Shown piece by piece: positions 12,871 through 25,600 of a stretch of 64,000 nt of DNA. The DNA is from Pithys albifrons albifrons (lineage: Eukaryota > Chordata > Aves > Passeriformes > Thamnophilidae). Every line of letters starts with the position of its first letter. Position 1 is the first letter of the stretch. Location of the stretch: the NCBI RefSeq assembly GCF_047495875.1, contig NC_092470.1, positions 18,340,001-18,404,000 on the forward strand. Reading direction: 5' to 3'. Made by a program: the position numbers and the translations under genes. The notes under the pieces are model-generated. The model did not search any database. It saw nothing but the letters and a program-made list of their open reading frames with translations, and was not told the origin of the DNA.

Positions 12871-13336
12871 AAACAAATGAGGAGGAAAACATCTCAAATG
12901 ACTGTAAGCCACAAATATGATGCAGCCAAGAAAAAAACAGCAAGAAGTTAAAGAACAGTAGTGGATTTAGCCCAGAAAAATGATGGGAGGAGGAGATACA
13001 GTGGTTTGCTGTATCACATGGCACTTGGCCCAAGGCAAAGAGCCAGGGAGGGAAAATGCTGAATAAGCAAAGGAACAGGGCTGATGCACAGGAAAAAGGG
13101 TGAAAATGACAATGAGTAATTAGGGCTGGAAATAAAAGACCCTGAGTCACGTGAACAGCAAGATCATAGCAGAGCCTTCCAGTGAGGGAAGGAGCCTGTG
13201 GAGCAAAATCAAGTTAGTGGAAAGGAGTCTCTAACATCCTGCTGGTGGTACAGAAAACCAGCCCTTGGGCTCAGGAGTTATTTTCAAGTCCTAAACAGTG
13301 AAACTGAGGGCTCAGGTCTCCTGTGGTCCTCTGTAG

Positions 13337-13425
13337 ATCATAGAATCAGTTGGGTTGGAAGAGACCTCCGAGATCATCAAGTCCAACCCTTAATCCAACC
13401 CCACTTTGATTACTAGATGCAGGCA
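13337..13425 (-). mobile_element. CR1 LINE 3' end, short
   Basis: ATCATAGAATCAGTTGGGTT, then GGAAGAGACCTCCGAGATCA and TCAAGTCCAACCC, is the reverse complement of a CR1 3' end with its ATTCTATGAT tail. It is only about 90 bp long. Confidence 0.88.
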
Positions 13426-16416
13426 GGGATTTCTGGCTGAGCATCTGAGTAGGAACACCACACATGCAGCAGCCCCTGAAGGAACTCAACCTCTCCTATA
13501 ACAACCTATTCTGGCAAAGAGGAGAAGAACAAACAGCATTTGTGCCCAGCCTGTTATGGCCCAACAGCTGGGACATCTCATGTGGGTTTATCCCTTCCCT
13601 GCACTGCAGGGGAGCAGCTCCACCCTGGCAGCCCCAGCCATGCCCCGTGGGGCTGTGTGGCCACTGGCCCACCTGTGCTCTCAGTAAGGGCAGCTGATGT
13701 GAGTGTGAGCCCCGAGCCGTGCTGGGGCTGGTGCTCCCAGCACTGCAAAGGGCCCGTGCACAGCACATGCAGCAATCCAGATTCCATCTGGTTACAGCAG
13801 GGTTTGTGAAAAATACCTCAAGAGCTAGGCAGAGGATTAGAATAAAGAGGTGCTAATAGGGTGCAGTTGGGACAGGAAAGGAAGCTGTAAAGAATTTAAT
13901 GGAAAAAGAGGGTCAAGGAACATAAAAAATAAAATAGGAAGAAAAAGAGGTGTATTTTTTTTTAAAAGGTGAAAGAGTAACAATAATAAAGAATGAAAGA
14001 TTCTTTTATTTTTGCCAGTTTCAACAAAACCCTTCAGAAAGTTCTCTTCTGTGACGTTTAATTTTTAAACATGCTGGTGTAAGCCAATCAATTTGTAAAT
14101 CCTGCCTTGTTTTTCTCAGATGCTGGGCTGCAGTTGGAGAGTTCTGATCTTCTCCTTGGCCTCATCAAACTACTGTCCCCTGCCCCACATTATTTGGCTC
14201 TCCCAAGAGGTGGCTGAAGTTCAAAGGGATATATAATTTAAAAAGCACTTTGGGACCGTGCTGGAAGAAAGACACTATTAGTAATAACATGCCCTTTTTT
14301 TCTCTTGATCACTTCATATAATGCAATTATTTTTTAATTTTTATTAGAATCTCAACAGCAACAGCCTCTTTTCCCCATTTAAACAACATGATCTCACTCC
14401 ATTCCAAAAGAATTTGTGATCCAGGTTATACATGGACTGGGAGAGGAAACAAAGGGACAATGTGGGACTGAATTAAAATCTCACAGCAAATCCAAAAGTG
14501 CCACAGAGCTGAGTGTCCTCTGCCCCTGTCCTGTGCTGGCCATGAGACCCCTTCTCTAGAGATAAACACTCTGTAAGGTGATTCTCTTAAACCTGAAGGA
14601 AAAGTGGAAATGTAGTTCAAAATGCACAAACCAGAGCAGGTTTCCCAGAGAAAGGAGAGCATTGTTCCTCCTCCTGAACTCAGGTGAAGGGCTTAGGTCT
14701 GGGTGGAAACGGGAAAGGACCTCATTGTAACAAGATGCTACAATAATTTTACTTGAAACCCTAAAACAAATTCAGGGCTCCCAAAAAAAAGCATTGACAT
14801 GGTGAAAGAGAATGGTTTCTTTAAGATGTTCTTGGTCAGAGAATATGCTAAGCATGCATTTCTAATGTCTGGGTGGGCAAACCAAGTGGAAATTTAAATT
14901 CTACAGAGGCACAGAGAATGTGCTTCTGAAAATGTTTCCAGTTAAAAGCATGTTAAGTGTGAAAGTGTAGTCTACACGGAGGGAGGGAGGAGTGTGGTCT
15001 ATCAGATCACCAGCAGGAGCTTTGTGGCCTTTCTGGGGACTGAACACATTTGGTGTTTGCTGTCACTGCCCTGAAAAAAGGGACCAAGGAGAGTGTCCCT
15101 GTGCCAGAGCTAATTGTTCCTGGGGAGGACTCTGCTCCACTGGAAACTGCCTGCTAACTCCACACAGCAGAGATACCTTGGAGTAACATCCAAGGAATCC
15201 CCCAAAGGAACACAATCTGGATATAGCAACAGAGTACTCCTTTCTCAGGAGGTTTTGTGTGATTTACCCCAGCCTGGACAGGCAGCAATGCCACGGGGAG
15301 AGGAGAATTCCCCAGGGGCTCAGGGTCCTGGAGCTCCCCCCAGGAACAGCTCTGTGGGTCTCAGGCTGGAACAAACCTCGTGGCCAGGACCTCCCTGTGC
15401 TGCCCAGCTGGTAGAGGCAGAGCTGCCCACACCTTCCACGGCTTTTAAAGTTGCTTTTCTTCATCTCTGCCACCTGGATCCCTCCACAGACCTGCCTGGC
15501 CTCACTCCAGCCTCCTCCCAGTGACTAGAAGAAATATTTCATGCCAGGCTACAAACAAAAGCAGATGCTTCTTGTTTCTGTCTTTTGGAGAGATTAACAT
15601 GACAGAATGTAGGAAACTTCTCAATCACTGGATTTAGAAAACTTCTCCATAAAAATGAGAGTGGTTTCCTCAAAGCCACTGGGAGTTTGGCTGCTCTCCA
15701 CCCCTGGAAGCTCACAGGGAACCTCATTATACCTTCAGTGCTGAAAGGTGTGATGGTCACAATACTGTACAGCAACAGGCAGGAACCCCAACCTGAGCCA
15801 GCCTGGACTCTGATGGATGACCTGCCACTGAATTCCCTGCTCCAGGGCACTTTAATCAGAGTGCAGCTCTAATTAGGAGGAAGTGTGCAGTTTGTCATTT
15901 CCCTATTGTTTCTGCAAGGAGGATTAGCTTTGTGGGTGCATTTCCCTGCCTTGTCTGGTTACACAAGATGCAGCAACCAGCAGGTTGGTTTCATACGATT
16001 TTCTAAGTAGTGTTCAGCTTTATCCTGAATTGATTTTATGTTCTAACTACTGTCAGAACTGGAGTGTCTACAATGCTAAAGGTTACTGCAGAGCAAGAGT
16101 GAACTTTTTTGTTAGCAAAAAACCCAAACAAATTAATTTACTTTCCCGTCTTTTATCATTTTGGCCACAAATATCTTCGTTTTTTTAATACAAATCAAAT
16201 CAAAATTAATTCAGTAAAAAGTGCTTGCCAAATCAAAAAGAGAGCTCTTTTTAGAACTTGTTACTATCAGATCTCTAATTACTCCTACTGAGGAGAAAAG
16301 CACACTGACTGAGGAAAGCACCTAAAATGTGTTTCCTCACAACTCCTTGAGTTCAGGTTTTTTTGCAGCACTGTTTGACAGGTAATTAACCCTATTCTGT
16401 GCTGATTCAGGAAAAA

Positions 16417-16464
16417 AAAGGTTAGACATGCAGTCACTGTAAAGGTTAGATACGCAGTCACTGT
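16417..16464. repeat. 24-bp tandem duplication
   Basis: Two adjacent 24-bp copies (AAAGGTTAGA...CAGTCACTGT) differ at three bases. Confidence 0.88.
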
Positions 16465-16783
16465 ACTCTTGTCCAACTTCATCCTGCCAGTTGCTGTCTC
16501 CAGGGAGGCAGCTGAGGGGAAAGGAAAAGCAAACCATCCCCAAACAATGCCTGAAGGCAGCCTGCATGGACTCTGCCCTTGCTGGCCACCAGTCACAGGG
16601 ACTTTGTCCAAGGCAATGCACACTGCCCTGCCCAACACAAGGGAATGCACATTTCAGCTGCTCACTGGGGCTGAGTCCCAGCTCTGATGGACACTGCCAT
16701 TGTGCTCACCAGGGGAGGCTTTGGGAAAGGGCCATTCCTGAAGGGAGGGGATGTTGGTTTTCAGTGCCTTTGGAAGTTCTTAC

Positions 16784-16919
16784 CGTGACTGGCAGGGGTG
16801 AGTGTTGCACCTCCTGACCTGGGGCTCGGGGCGCGTGGCTCGCTGGCACGCGCTGTCGTTCACCAGCACCATGCTCTTGTTGAGGAGCTGAGTGCAGGAC
16901 ACGATGGTTCTCCTTTCTC
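16784..16919 (-). CDS. ADAMTS17: ADAMTS17 window exon 11: TSR2 remainder
   Basis: The 136-bp exon completes the Gly codon begun in exon 10 and encodes [20 protein letters not shown], then [20 protein letters not shown] and PCQS, ending two bases into an Arg codon. The cysteine pattern (VSC, AC, RRC, HPC) is that of a thrombospondin type 1 repeat. NKS and NDS are candidate N-glycosylation sequons. The acceptor is TTGCCTTGCAG and the donor GTAAGAA. The middle of this exon (TQLLNKSMV) is its most diverged part relative to human. Confidence 0.95.
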
Positions 16920-18512
16920 CTGCAAGGCAAAGAAACCAGCTCTGAAACTGCTTTCATTTCTGGCTCCTCCTCCACAGGTGGCTGTGCCCTGTGACCACCC
17001 CAGACAGATGTGCTGGGGCCACAGAGCGCCCCAGTGCCCACAGCCCAGCTGCCTCTGCTGCTGCCAGGCAGGGACAGGCAGGTTCAAAAGGAGTGGCTGA
17101 GGTTTCAAAGGGTCTAACTGGGCTTGCTGGTATTTCACAAAGTGCTGAAATCAGCTCTTCAGAAGAAATGATTTCTCCTCTTTCAGTCCTCCAGATGCAC
17201 TGCTTTAAAAACCCTGCTGGGAGGAGACGTCTCAGGAGGAGTCAGCACTTGTCACACAAACTGTCTGTGCATCAGGAGTTTGTCTCACCAGGACACTGCA
17301 ATGTGGCCCTCAGGGCTCAGCCTATCCCTGTGTGTGCCACAGAGCAGCATGGAAACAACCAGATGTGGTAAGAGAAATGCCATTCCTGCACGGTGTGGCT
17401 TTGCCCCACTGCTAATTATTCTGGTTTCTCAGATCCTCTTTCCAACCCTCAGTCTGCATCAAATTGAGTTTGTTCATGACTTGCAGCAGATAATAAAAAA
17501 TAACTCAAATTCTGTAAATAAAAAATTGGTAAAAGTCTGTAGGGAAGGGAAAAAGAGAAGAGGCTCTTCCCAGCTTGGACAAGTAGTAACAGCACTTGGC
17601 AACCAAAATAAAAGACCAATTGTCAAGCTACTGCTGGTGGGAGTCATGTTGGCAGACACTGATTTAATTCAAATACGTAGCAGGCTTGCAAGAAAAAATA
17701 AAAGAGCCCCAAATTTCTTACTCATTCATGTGAGGACTTAATGGCTCAGAAATTATTATTTCAATGCATGAGTAAAGAAAGTGTCTATTTTAAAATGAGT
17801 TCTATTTACAGAAAAACCCCCAATGGTTTCAGTGCACTGAGGGCAGTGAGCCTGCAAATGTGAAGATGAGCTCTCTTTCCTGCTGTCAAATAATATCATG
17901 AACCCCGGGGTCTGCTGGTGAAGGAAGACTGGCCAGAATGCATGGAAATGATCTGTTTTCCTTAGGGAACAACCCCCTTCTTCCAGCACTGGGAATGCAC
18001 CGGACAGTGGCTGACAAAGCAGCTCTGGTTTCACAGCATCACCTCCCTCGGGGTTTCAGCGGATCTGTCTCGGCACATCCAAGGGATGCCGGAAAAGGGA
18101 GCTCTGCTTTGTGCTCAGGGACTGCAAGCACATTCCCTCTGCTACTGCAGAGCTGTGCCAGCAGCACTGCCCCTGCTCCACCCTGGGGAAGAAGTGTCTT
18201 CTGGTGGATGTGCCTGAACACCTGGGAAGTCTCTGCTCCAAGAATGTGATGGAGCTTGGAGAGACAGAGCTGCGGCAGCACCCGGAGCCACCCGAGGAGC
18301 ACAGAGCCAGGTGCAACTCCAGCAGAGCTGCCAAAAGCCTGGGTGAAAATCAGCTCTGGGAACGGGATGAGAGTGGGAGAGCTGAGGAGAACGAGCTTAT
18401 TGAGCTCATTACAGCAACATCCCTTCCCATGGCCATTTCCACCTCGCTTTGGCCACCTCTGAGGTGTCCTGGTGTTCCCAGACCCCCTGCAGCCAGTGCC
18501 ACCAGGTCCCAC
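16920..18512 (-). other. ADAMTS17 intron between window exons 10 and 11
   Basis: This is a 1.6-kb intron splitting TSR2. I see nothing beyond its splice signals. Confidence 0.85.
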
Positions 18513-18672
18513 CTCCTCCACACTGCACACTGCAGCCTTCCCAGCCACTGTGGGTCCAGATGTACAGGGAATCCTGCTGCTTTTCTGGCTCACTCCTGTT
18601 CTCAGCTGTGTAGTTCACAGGAATGGTGTATTCGTAATGAATCCCGTAATTCTGGTCATGGAACAGCAGCAC
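18513..18672 (-). CDS. ADAMTS17: ADAMTS17 window exon 10: spacer end and start of TSR2
   Basis: The 160-bp exon begins [20 protein letters not shown], continues [19 protein letters not shown] and ends [11 protein letters not shown]. The first two thirds close the spacer. The end is the N-terminal half of TSR2. NYT and NRS are candidate N-glycosylation sites. TSR2 lacks the WxxW pair and has CSVQCG, with no Ser/Thr immediately before the second Cys, so it is not a standard O-fucose consensus. The same is true of human as I recall it. The acceptor is CCAACCAG and the donor GTGGGA. Confidence 0.96.
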
Positions 18673-20100
18673 CTGGTTGGGCAGGAGAAGAAAGGCAGTT
18701 CCAACACACTGTACTGGGACAGCCAACAGGCTGTGGAGACAGCAAAGCTGGGAATGCTGCCTCAGGCCAAGGTTTCTAAAATAAAAGTACCTTGTGAAAG
18801 ACAACCAAATCTTTATCTAGAAAGCTGAAACAACAGCAGTGTCAGGAAAACAGGGCACTGCTTATGATTTGTGACCATTTAAAACAGCCATGGACATGTC
18901 TAAACCTGGAGTTCAGGGAGTAACTTTACACCTTATGTGCAATCAGCAGGCCACTGACTACCCAAAGAGAAGCAGTGAGACACAGTTTTCATCTAACAGC
19001 TATTTAAATGAGCATCTTCAGTTAACACATTTGAAAGATCAAGGTCATCCTTCTCAAAGCAAAAACAACTCATGCAAAACAAGTCCCATGTCTCCTGGGC
19101 AATGTGGCACTCAGAGTGTGACCATTCCTGCTGGCCAGCTGTAGCAGCAGGATTTTATTGTCTCAGACAGCTGAGGATGACAAGGAAGAGCTGTATCACA
19201 CAGCACAACTTTCCATAGCCTGCATATTGCCAGGGGAAGGTGAGACCTGCTTCCAACAGCAGCTATTTCCCATGGAGTCACATGGCATGTCTCCAGTGAT
19301 ACTCCTTCAAAATTCACTGACTATTGACAGAGGAACAGAGAAAAATGTTTATTTTTTCACCACAGGCAGATGAGAATTCTGCTTCTGTTCTGATTTAGGT
19401 GTTGGGCTTCATTTGGATCTCACTTTCACTGGCCTGAGTCAGAAGTGACTCAAAAACATCCAGTGGAGTATGAGATCCATGGAAGGGCAGTTCCCACACT
19501 ATTAACACATGCCACAGGAGCACCTCTGTGATGGTGATGTTGTGGCTTTAGACCGACTTATACTTATCCCACACCTGAGTAACATTAGACAGGTGAATTG
19601 TGCTTTTGGAACCTACTGAAGTAATGCTCTATCACATCAGATATTTTAAGCAGAGCTCTCATAAGTGAAGGAAGCAGCTGCCCAATTAAAAAAGACCAAT
19701 CTGCAAATGCTGTTTTCTCTCCCCCTTCAGATTTGCCCAAATCATTGTTACTTGACCAATAATCTCTCTAAAGCTGTCAGGAGCTTGTTTAACAAAACAA
19801 ATAACTCTGTGCTGACAGAAGAGGTTCTGGCAGCTGTGCAGGGGACACTGGGGGGCTACACAGACTCAGAACCCACGAGCTGCTCTGCCCCTGGGCATAA
19901 AAGCCTCTTCCAGAGGATGTGTGGAACAAAGATATGATTCTGCTTCAGCTACAGAGGGAGCCTTACTCCAAGGACTGAGTACTAGGGTTTATCATTACAA
20001 TTTCAAAGATAACTGTTGGTTGTTTAAACACAATTCAGATACCAGGCAGAGAGCTCGAGTCCTGCTCTGGCTTTCCTGAATTCCAGGAGATACAAACAGC

Positions 20101-20180
20101 TTGTTCTACAGAACTGATCAACCAGCCTTGTTCTACGGAACTGATCAATCAGCCTTGCTCTACGGAACTGATAGTCAGCC
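20101..20180. repeat. 27-bp tandem triplication
   Basis: Three copies (20101-20127, 20128-20154, 20155-20180) have the core TTCTACGGAACTGATCAA. The third lacks one base and varies near its end. Confidence 0.9.
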
Positions 20181-21429
20181 TTGGCTCAAGATTCCTTCTG
20201 CTCTGGGAGTGTTTGGTTGTCGTCTGTTTTCAGAGGAGGACTAACACAGGCCTAGTTACACAAACATCAATTTCTCCAAGAAATACACTTCCAGCAATGC
20301 ACTTGGAGAAACGCCTCCAGTATTAAAAACCAGCTCCTAAAAAGAAATCCTTATTATCTCAATATGGGTGCAAGACCAGTGAATCTAAAGGCCCATATGA
20401 AACCAATTTCATGCAATTTTGTAGCCATTTTGAATTGGGGGTGTGTATTTGTGTCTAATTGGTTTCAAATGCAGGTCACAATGGATTGACTGAAGCTTCT
20501 GGCTCTTTGTCAGTCCAGTGTATTCCACCACTGTTTGAACAACAGTTTTCTATTTAGAGGGAACTGGGAACCATCCTGCCTTTCTTGTGCTGAAAGAATG
20601 AAACCCACTACCCTGTATCAAGCAAAGATTAGTATCTGATTTGAAGCAAAGACTTCATGTGTGCTTTGTTTACCCCTGGCAGGGATTGTAAGCCACATGT
20701 TTTCTAATGGTCTGGTAATTTTTACTTCCCTCATTTTTAATCATTTCTTTAAGGAAAGGTGAAGAAGGAACATTTCCTCTGCTTATGTTTGCTGAAAGTG
20801 CCAGTCTGTACCTGGAAAGGACACTCATGGAATATCATAATCATTAGTTTCCTTTGTTAGCTACTTAACCAAGGGGAAATGAGTATTTCTTTAAAACCAA
20901 CACTCTGCTGATGCTGAGGTTCACAAAATGCTGATCACTGATTTTCCTGCAGTAGACAGATCTCAACCAGGGAATGCCCCAGAGGGTTCCAGGGGCTGCC
21001 AGAGGAACCCTGCACAGCATGTTCACCAACGGTACCTGTGCCACTCCTTTCTCTCACAGGGGCTTAGGAAGCCCTTGGCAGCACAAGGGACTTTGTCAGA
21101 GTCCTGGTTTCAGGAGGGAAGGCTTGTGTTAAGGCCAAAGTCAGGCAGAAGGTGATGTTTCTGATGATGATGATGAAGGTGCCTGTACACACCTCCTTTG
21201 TGTGGGCACACCGTGAATTACTTGGCTGAGTCAGGAAAGTGCTGCTGTGCCCAAACCTGCACCACTGACTAGTCCAGCAGTACCTCCTTGAATCCAGCTT
21301 TACACTGGCCTGGGGACCTGGTAACCTCACTCATCTGCCTGAGAAAGCAGAGACAAAACACCTCATGTTCCTGTGCAGCAAATTTTGACACAGAGAAAGT
21401 ACTGACACAGTGGTGTATAACTATTATTT

Positions 21430-21454
21430 TTGTGTGTGTGTCTGTGTGTGTGTG
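21430..21454. repeat. (TG)n microsatellite
   Basis: TG dinucleotide run interrupted once by TCTG. Confidence 0.9.
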
Positions 21455-22477
21455 AAAAGTTCAAGCATCTCTGGAGCGTTTCAAACTGGGTCAGGAAATG
21501 TTGCACAATGAACACCAGCAAGCCAAAAAAATCAGGTGAGGAAAGGGAGAAAATGGTGATTTTTAGCAGTGCTTACAGGCAGCCTTCAGTGAACAAACGT
21601 GGCAAAAAGTCACAAGGAAAAGAAACAGCACAGAGAAAAATGCAACTGGATAAAGAAGTAACGGGAAACAATGAATACATTAAATTCTCTGTTTCTATGC
21701 AAACCTTGCTATAGAAACTGTAAAGTTTCCTGCAGACTTTCAACTAGGAACACAAAAATGAGACAGGAATCAGCATTACAGCTGCCCTATAGATAAAAAC
21801 ATTAAGGGCCTGGCCCACAGGTCACCCCAGCACCCACCAGTGACAGCTCTGGGACCACAGTCCTGCTCTTCTCACTCATGTTCTCACACAGCAGCCACAT
21901 GGCTGTTCATAAAATGACAGGGGCAACAGAAGGACTATGTGGAACATTAGGAAAAATTTTCAAAAAACACCTTAAATTACATACAACTGAAAAAACAATA
22001 TAAAGAAAACAAGGAACACTTCTGTGTGTAATGAAGTCACTACTTAGTCAAATTCATCTGGACATGCTAAATATGCATCTCTTCTTTGAGAACAGTGTAT
22101 TAAATACAGATTATATTCTGGCATGAGATGAGAAGATATTTCAGCAAATATCCCTTTATGTGTGTGATCAGGTACAGCCATGAAATAAAACGATCTCTGG
22201 GACCCTGGATCCTCTAGAATGGACTGTCACATTGTCTGTGACACATTACAGGGGTATCCTGTGCTGACAGGAGTTTCCTGGGGCACTGCATGTTCTCCCA
22301 GGACAGAGCATCACTTATTTTGAAGTGGGGAGTTGGGTTTCTCCAGCCCTTGCAAAAACAAAGAGGGGCACCACAGCACACCTTGGAAACACTCTGGTGA
22401 GGAAGCAAACAATCACAACTGAACTCTGAGCTAGGATAGAAACCCTTAAGAGACACAAACAAAGGATATCAAGTTAC

Positions 22478-22635
22478 CATGAGGTGCAGTGGGACTTTAG
22501 TTGGTCCTTTGGCAGAGATTTTCTCCCACAGCCCCCTCCGCACGTACCGGACAGTGGTGCCTGCGAGCTCAAACTCACCGGGAAGCTCAATTTTCCAGTC
22601 GCTGTTAATGGATCTCTTACTGGAATCTTTTAAAG
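22478..22635 (-). CDS. ADAMTS17: ADAMTS17 window exon 9: spacer domain
   Basis: The 158-bp exon encodes [20 protein letters not shown], then [20 protein letters not shown], then [12 protein letters not shown]. The WxIxxPGEFxxAGTxxxY signature is the core of the ADAMTS spacer domain. The acceptor is GTTCCTTCCAG and the donor GTAACTT, and the exon ends after a complete Met codon. Small differences from the human protein as I remember it (SSKR for SGKG, FEL for FQI) are conservative surface changes. Confidence 0.96.
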
Positions 22636-25600
22636 CTGGAAGGAACCAAACACCACGGAATGAAAGGCAAGCACATCTGTCATTACAATATACACCACTG
22701 AGACTGTGTCTCAAGCTACCTGAAGTACAATATGCAGTGACCTTGTAATAGATGTGAGTTTAAAAGAACAGATAATGACACTTTTAGATGACTCATGGTA
22801 ATGTTTCTAACTTGAATATGTTCTGCACTTCAGTGGATGAAGGCATTTCAAGCATTAATATAAAAAAATCATAGATCATTTATATCTCTAAACTCTCCTT
22901 CCAAATGCAACAAGGTAACTGCAATTTAGATTCCAAGCAGAATTTTTTTCAGTTTCCAGCTTTTAAGACTGTATTTTCCTAAACTTTCCTTGAGCAAAAC
23001 ATCAGCCAAATGTCTCTGCTGATACAAGATTTGCAGAGGCTGGTCAGTGGACAGACTGTGGACTTGGCCACCCTCCTTACAAGAGCCCCTGCGCTGGAAA
23101 CACAGGCATAAGGTGACCCAGCATCACAACCCTCCAGTCAGGCAGTGCCCCTACACATCAGTAAGGCCAACATGGAAAGCTCCACTGCAGAGGGAAGATG
23201 AGTATTGAGAAGATAGTTGGAGTAGTGTGTCCTCTCTTCCAGCATAACTGTTGCATCAGGATCACTGATACCCTTCAACTACTCAAAGCCAACTCCAGCC
23301 ATAAGAACATCCCATTCCTGTGGACTCCTCAGTGCAGGCAGATTTGGGGAGCGATGTGTTTGTTCTCTCTGTTGGAACAGCAGCACAGCTCCCCAGAGGT
23401 CACTGAGGGAAGAGACAATGGGCAGATCTGCTTCAGCAGATCGTGTCAGGCCCCTTGGTGGAGATCCACACACCATGGCCAGTGTGCCTTGCCAGCAGAC
23501 AGGCTGAACAGCCCCTGTGTTACTGGTGCCCCAGTTCAGGGTTAACTGTGTCTTTGGGCTAAGCCTTTAACCAGATGTTTTCTTAACCTACAGCACTCCA
23601 TGCCTATTTATTCTCTTCCAGTAAGGAACACAACCTTGGCCTTCATTTAACTAAATGTGCTGCAAGGAGGTGAGAGGAGCTGTTTAAAGCCTTTGGAAGT
23701 CAACAGGGAATCTGCCACTGTCATCTCTTTGGACCAAGCCCCCAAAGCCAGCAAACCCTCCTAGGTGTGCTCAGGGTGCATGTAATTAGTGGGGTCTAAG
23801 CTCTGGGAGACCCAGTGGAGGTCACAATGTTCTCTGGGTCTTTCTATGGACCTGTACCCTGGGGAGCTACTGGGAAAAAGTGGAATACCTTTCTGTCCTG
23901 CTGCACACAACCTTCCTGACAGCTCTTATTAGAGGCTCCCAAATCAGGGTGAATGGAAACTGCAGGTCTGGCTTCCCCAGCAGGAGTGGGATGCACGTGG
24001 GAGAATGTTTTTCCTGAGGGAAGTTCTTTGGCACACAGCCTGGGGTATGATGTGTCCTGGTATTTGCAGCTACAGCAACAGGACTCTGTCTGTCCCTCAC
24101 TTCTCCTCCTGCTTTGTTCCTCTATCTACAGAGTACCTTCTACAAGCTTCAGACAAACTTCTGAGGCAGGATTGCTTTCCTCTGCCAAAGCCCAGTGGCG
24201 TCCAGGCAGATCAAAGCAACCCCCAGGCTGCCCTGAGGAGCTGTGGACATGACTAATCAAAGCTGTGCACGAGATAAAGCTGTTCCCATGCAGCAGGGCT
24301 GACCAGCAAAGATAGCCCAGCACATGCTCAAAATTCACTGACTAACCCCATGCTTTGGTTCCAGCTCCCCATCAAAGGCAGGCAGCTGCCTGATGAAAAC
24401 CAACGTTTCATCTTTGACAACCTCCTCTCTGGGAAAGATTTGAGTTTGATTGCTGCAGGCACTGCTCCCCCAGTGATTGAGGAGATGGAGAGCTTGGAAA
24501 CAGATCTGTTCCCAAATTGAGGATGGCAGGAATTGCACTGGAGATGCAGTAGAGCATTTGGGCCAAAGCGTTTTCACCACCAAGTGCCCATCAGCAGAGG
24601 TCAATGGTGCAGCCAAAAAACCTCCACGTTATCTTCCAACACAGAGAGCTGCTCTTTCTCCAGTGGCTTTGGTCACACACAACTGCTGGCTCAGCTCAGC
24701 CCGAGAAGTGACAGAACTAACCTCAAAGCTGTACAGAAGGAGAGCAGAAGGAACAGAAACCCCGGCAACAACCTGTCCCTTCTGTTTTTCTTGTGGGCTG
24801 GAAGACAGGCCCTGCCCAATCTGTTTCTAACCCTGGCCTCCAGTCAGACCTTTATTCCCACCTCAGGTCTCTGTGGGCACAAACTGCCCAGGCATTTCCT
24901 CCTCCAGGTGGGCTTGGGGTCACAGCCAGCCAAGGCAGCCAGCGTGGGCTGCCTGGAGGTGGAGGGAAATTCTTCAGGCACTGCTCCCAGCACATGGAAT
25001 AAGGATTCCAAATTATGCTGGGCTCCTTTCCAAAGTGCTGTACCCGGTTCTGGGGAGAAATAGGACCTGACTGGGCTCAGCTTTGTCAGTGTTACTGAAT
25101 AAAAAATAGTTCTATACTCAGATCTGCATTTAAGACACTTATCAGAGTGATGAGATTTTGTTGTCTTGGTCATCTTCCTTGTCCCACTGGAACCCCACTA
25201 CTGCTATTCTTCATCTCAGCTTAGCAAGACACTGGGTATCTTCTCTTTGTGTTCAGTGTCCCTTGAAAGAGAAAACCCTGGATAGCTTAGAGAGGTTCTC
25301 CTGGCTCCTGACCTTGAACCAAACAGCTAAAAGCCCTCAGAAGCTTTAAAATAATCAATTTTTATATATCTTTATGTGATGCATACAGGGCCAATCCTGC
25401 TCTCAGATATACACAGTGCTAACCTTCATCACCCAGTGGGAAACACCTACTTTAGTCAAGGTTGTCCCAGTGAAGGGCAGTCACCAACTGCATGTAAGAC
25501 TTGGAGCTCCACCGTGAGCCAAAGCCCAAACCCTGGACAAACACCCTGTGTAAACTTCACCAAGACAAACAAAAGGCTGGTTTCCAGAAGGCAGAGCATT

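Larger units (their letters stand above)
8265..16783 (-). other. ADAMTS17 intron between window exons 11 and 12
   Basis: This 8.5-kb intron contains a CR1 3' fragment (13337-13425), a weak possible retroelement relic (about 12590-12870), an AT-rich homeodomain-like cluster (11408-11434), poly-T/CTTTT runs (10571-10624), a 12-bp duplication near 8749-8772 and a 24-bp tandem duplication (16417-16464). No other gene is visible. Confidence 0.8.
18673..22477 (-). other. ADAMTS17 intron between window exons 9 and 10
   Basis: This 3.8-kb intron holds a three-copy 27-bp tandem repeat (20101-20180) and a GT microsatellite (21430-21454). Nothing else was recognised. Confidence 0.85.

Noticed and set aside
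18111..18779. 222-codon plus-strand open frame
   Set aside because: Its second half is antisense to ADAMTS17 exon 10 and the rest is intron. No recognisable domain; typical chance frame in GC-rich bird DNA.
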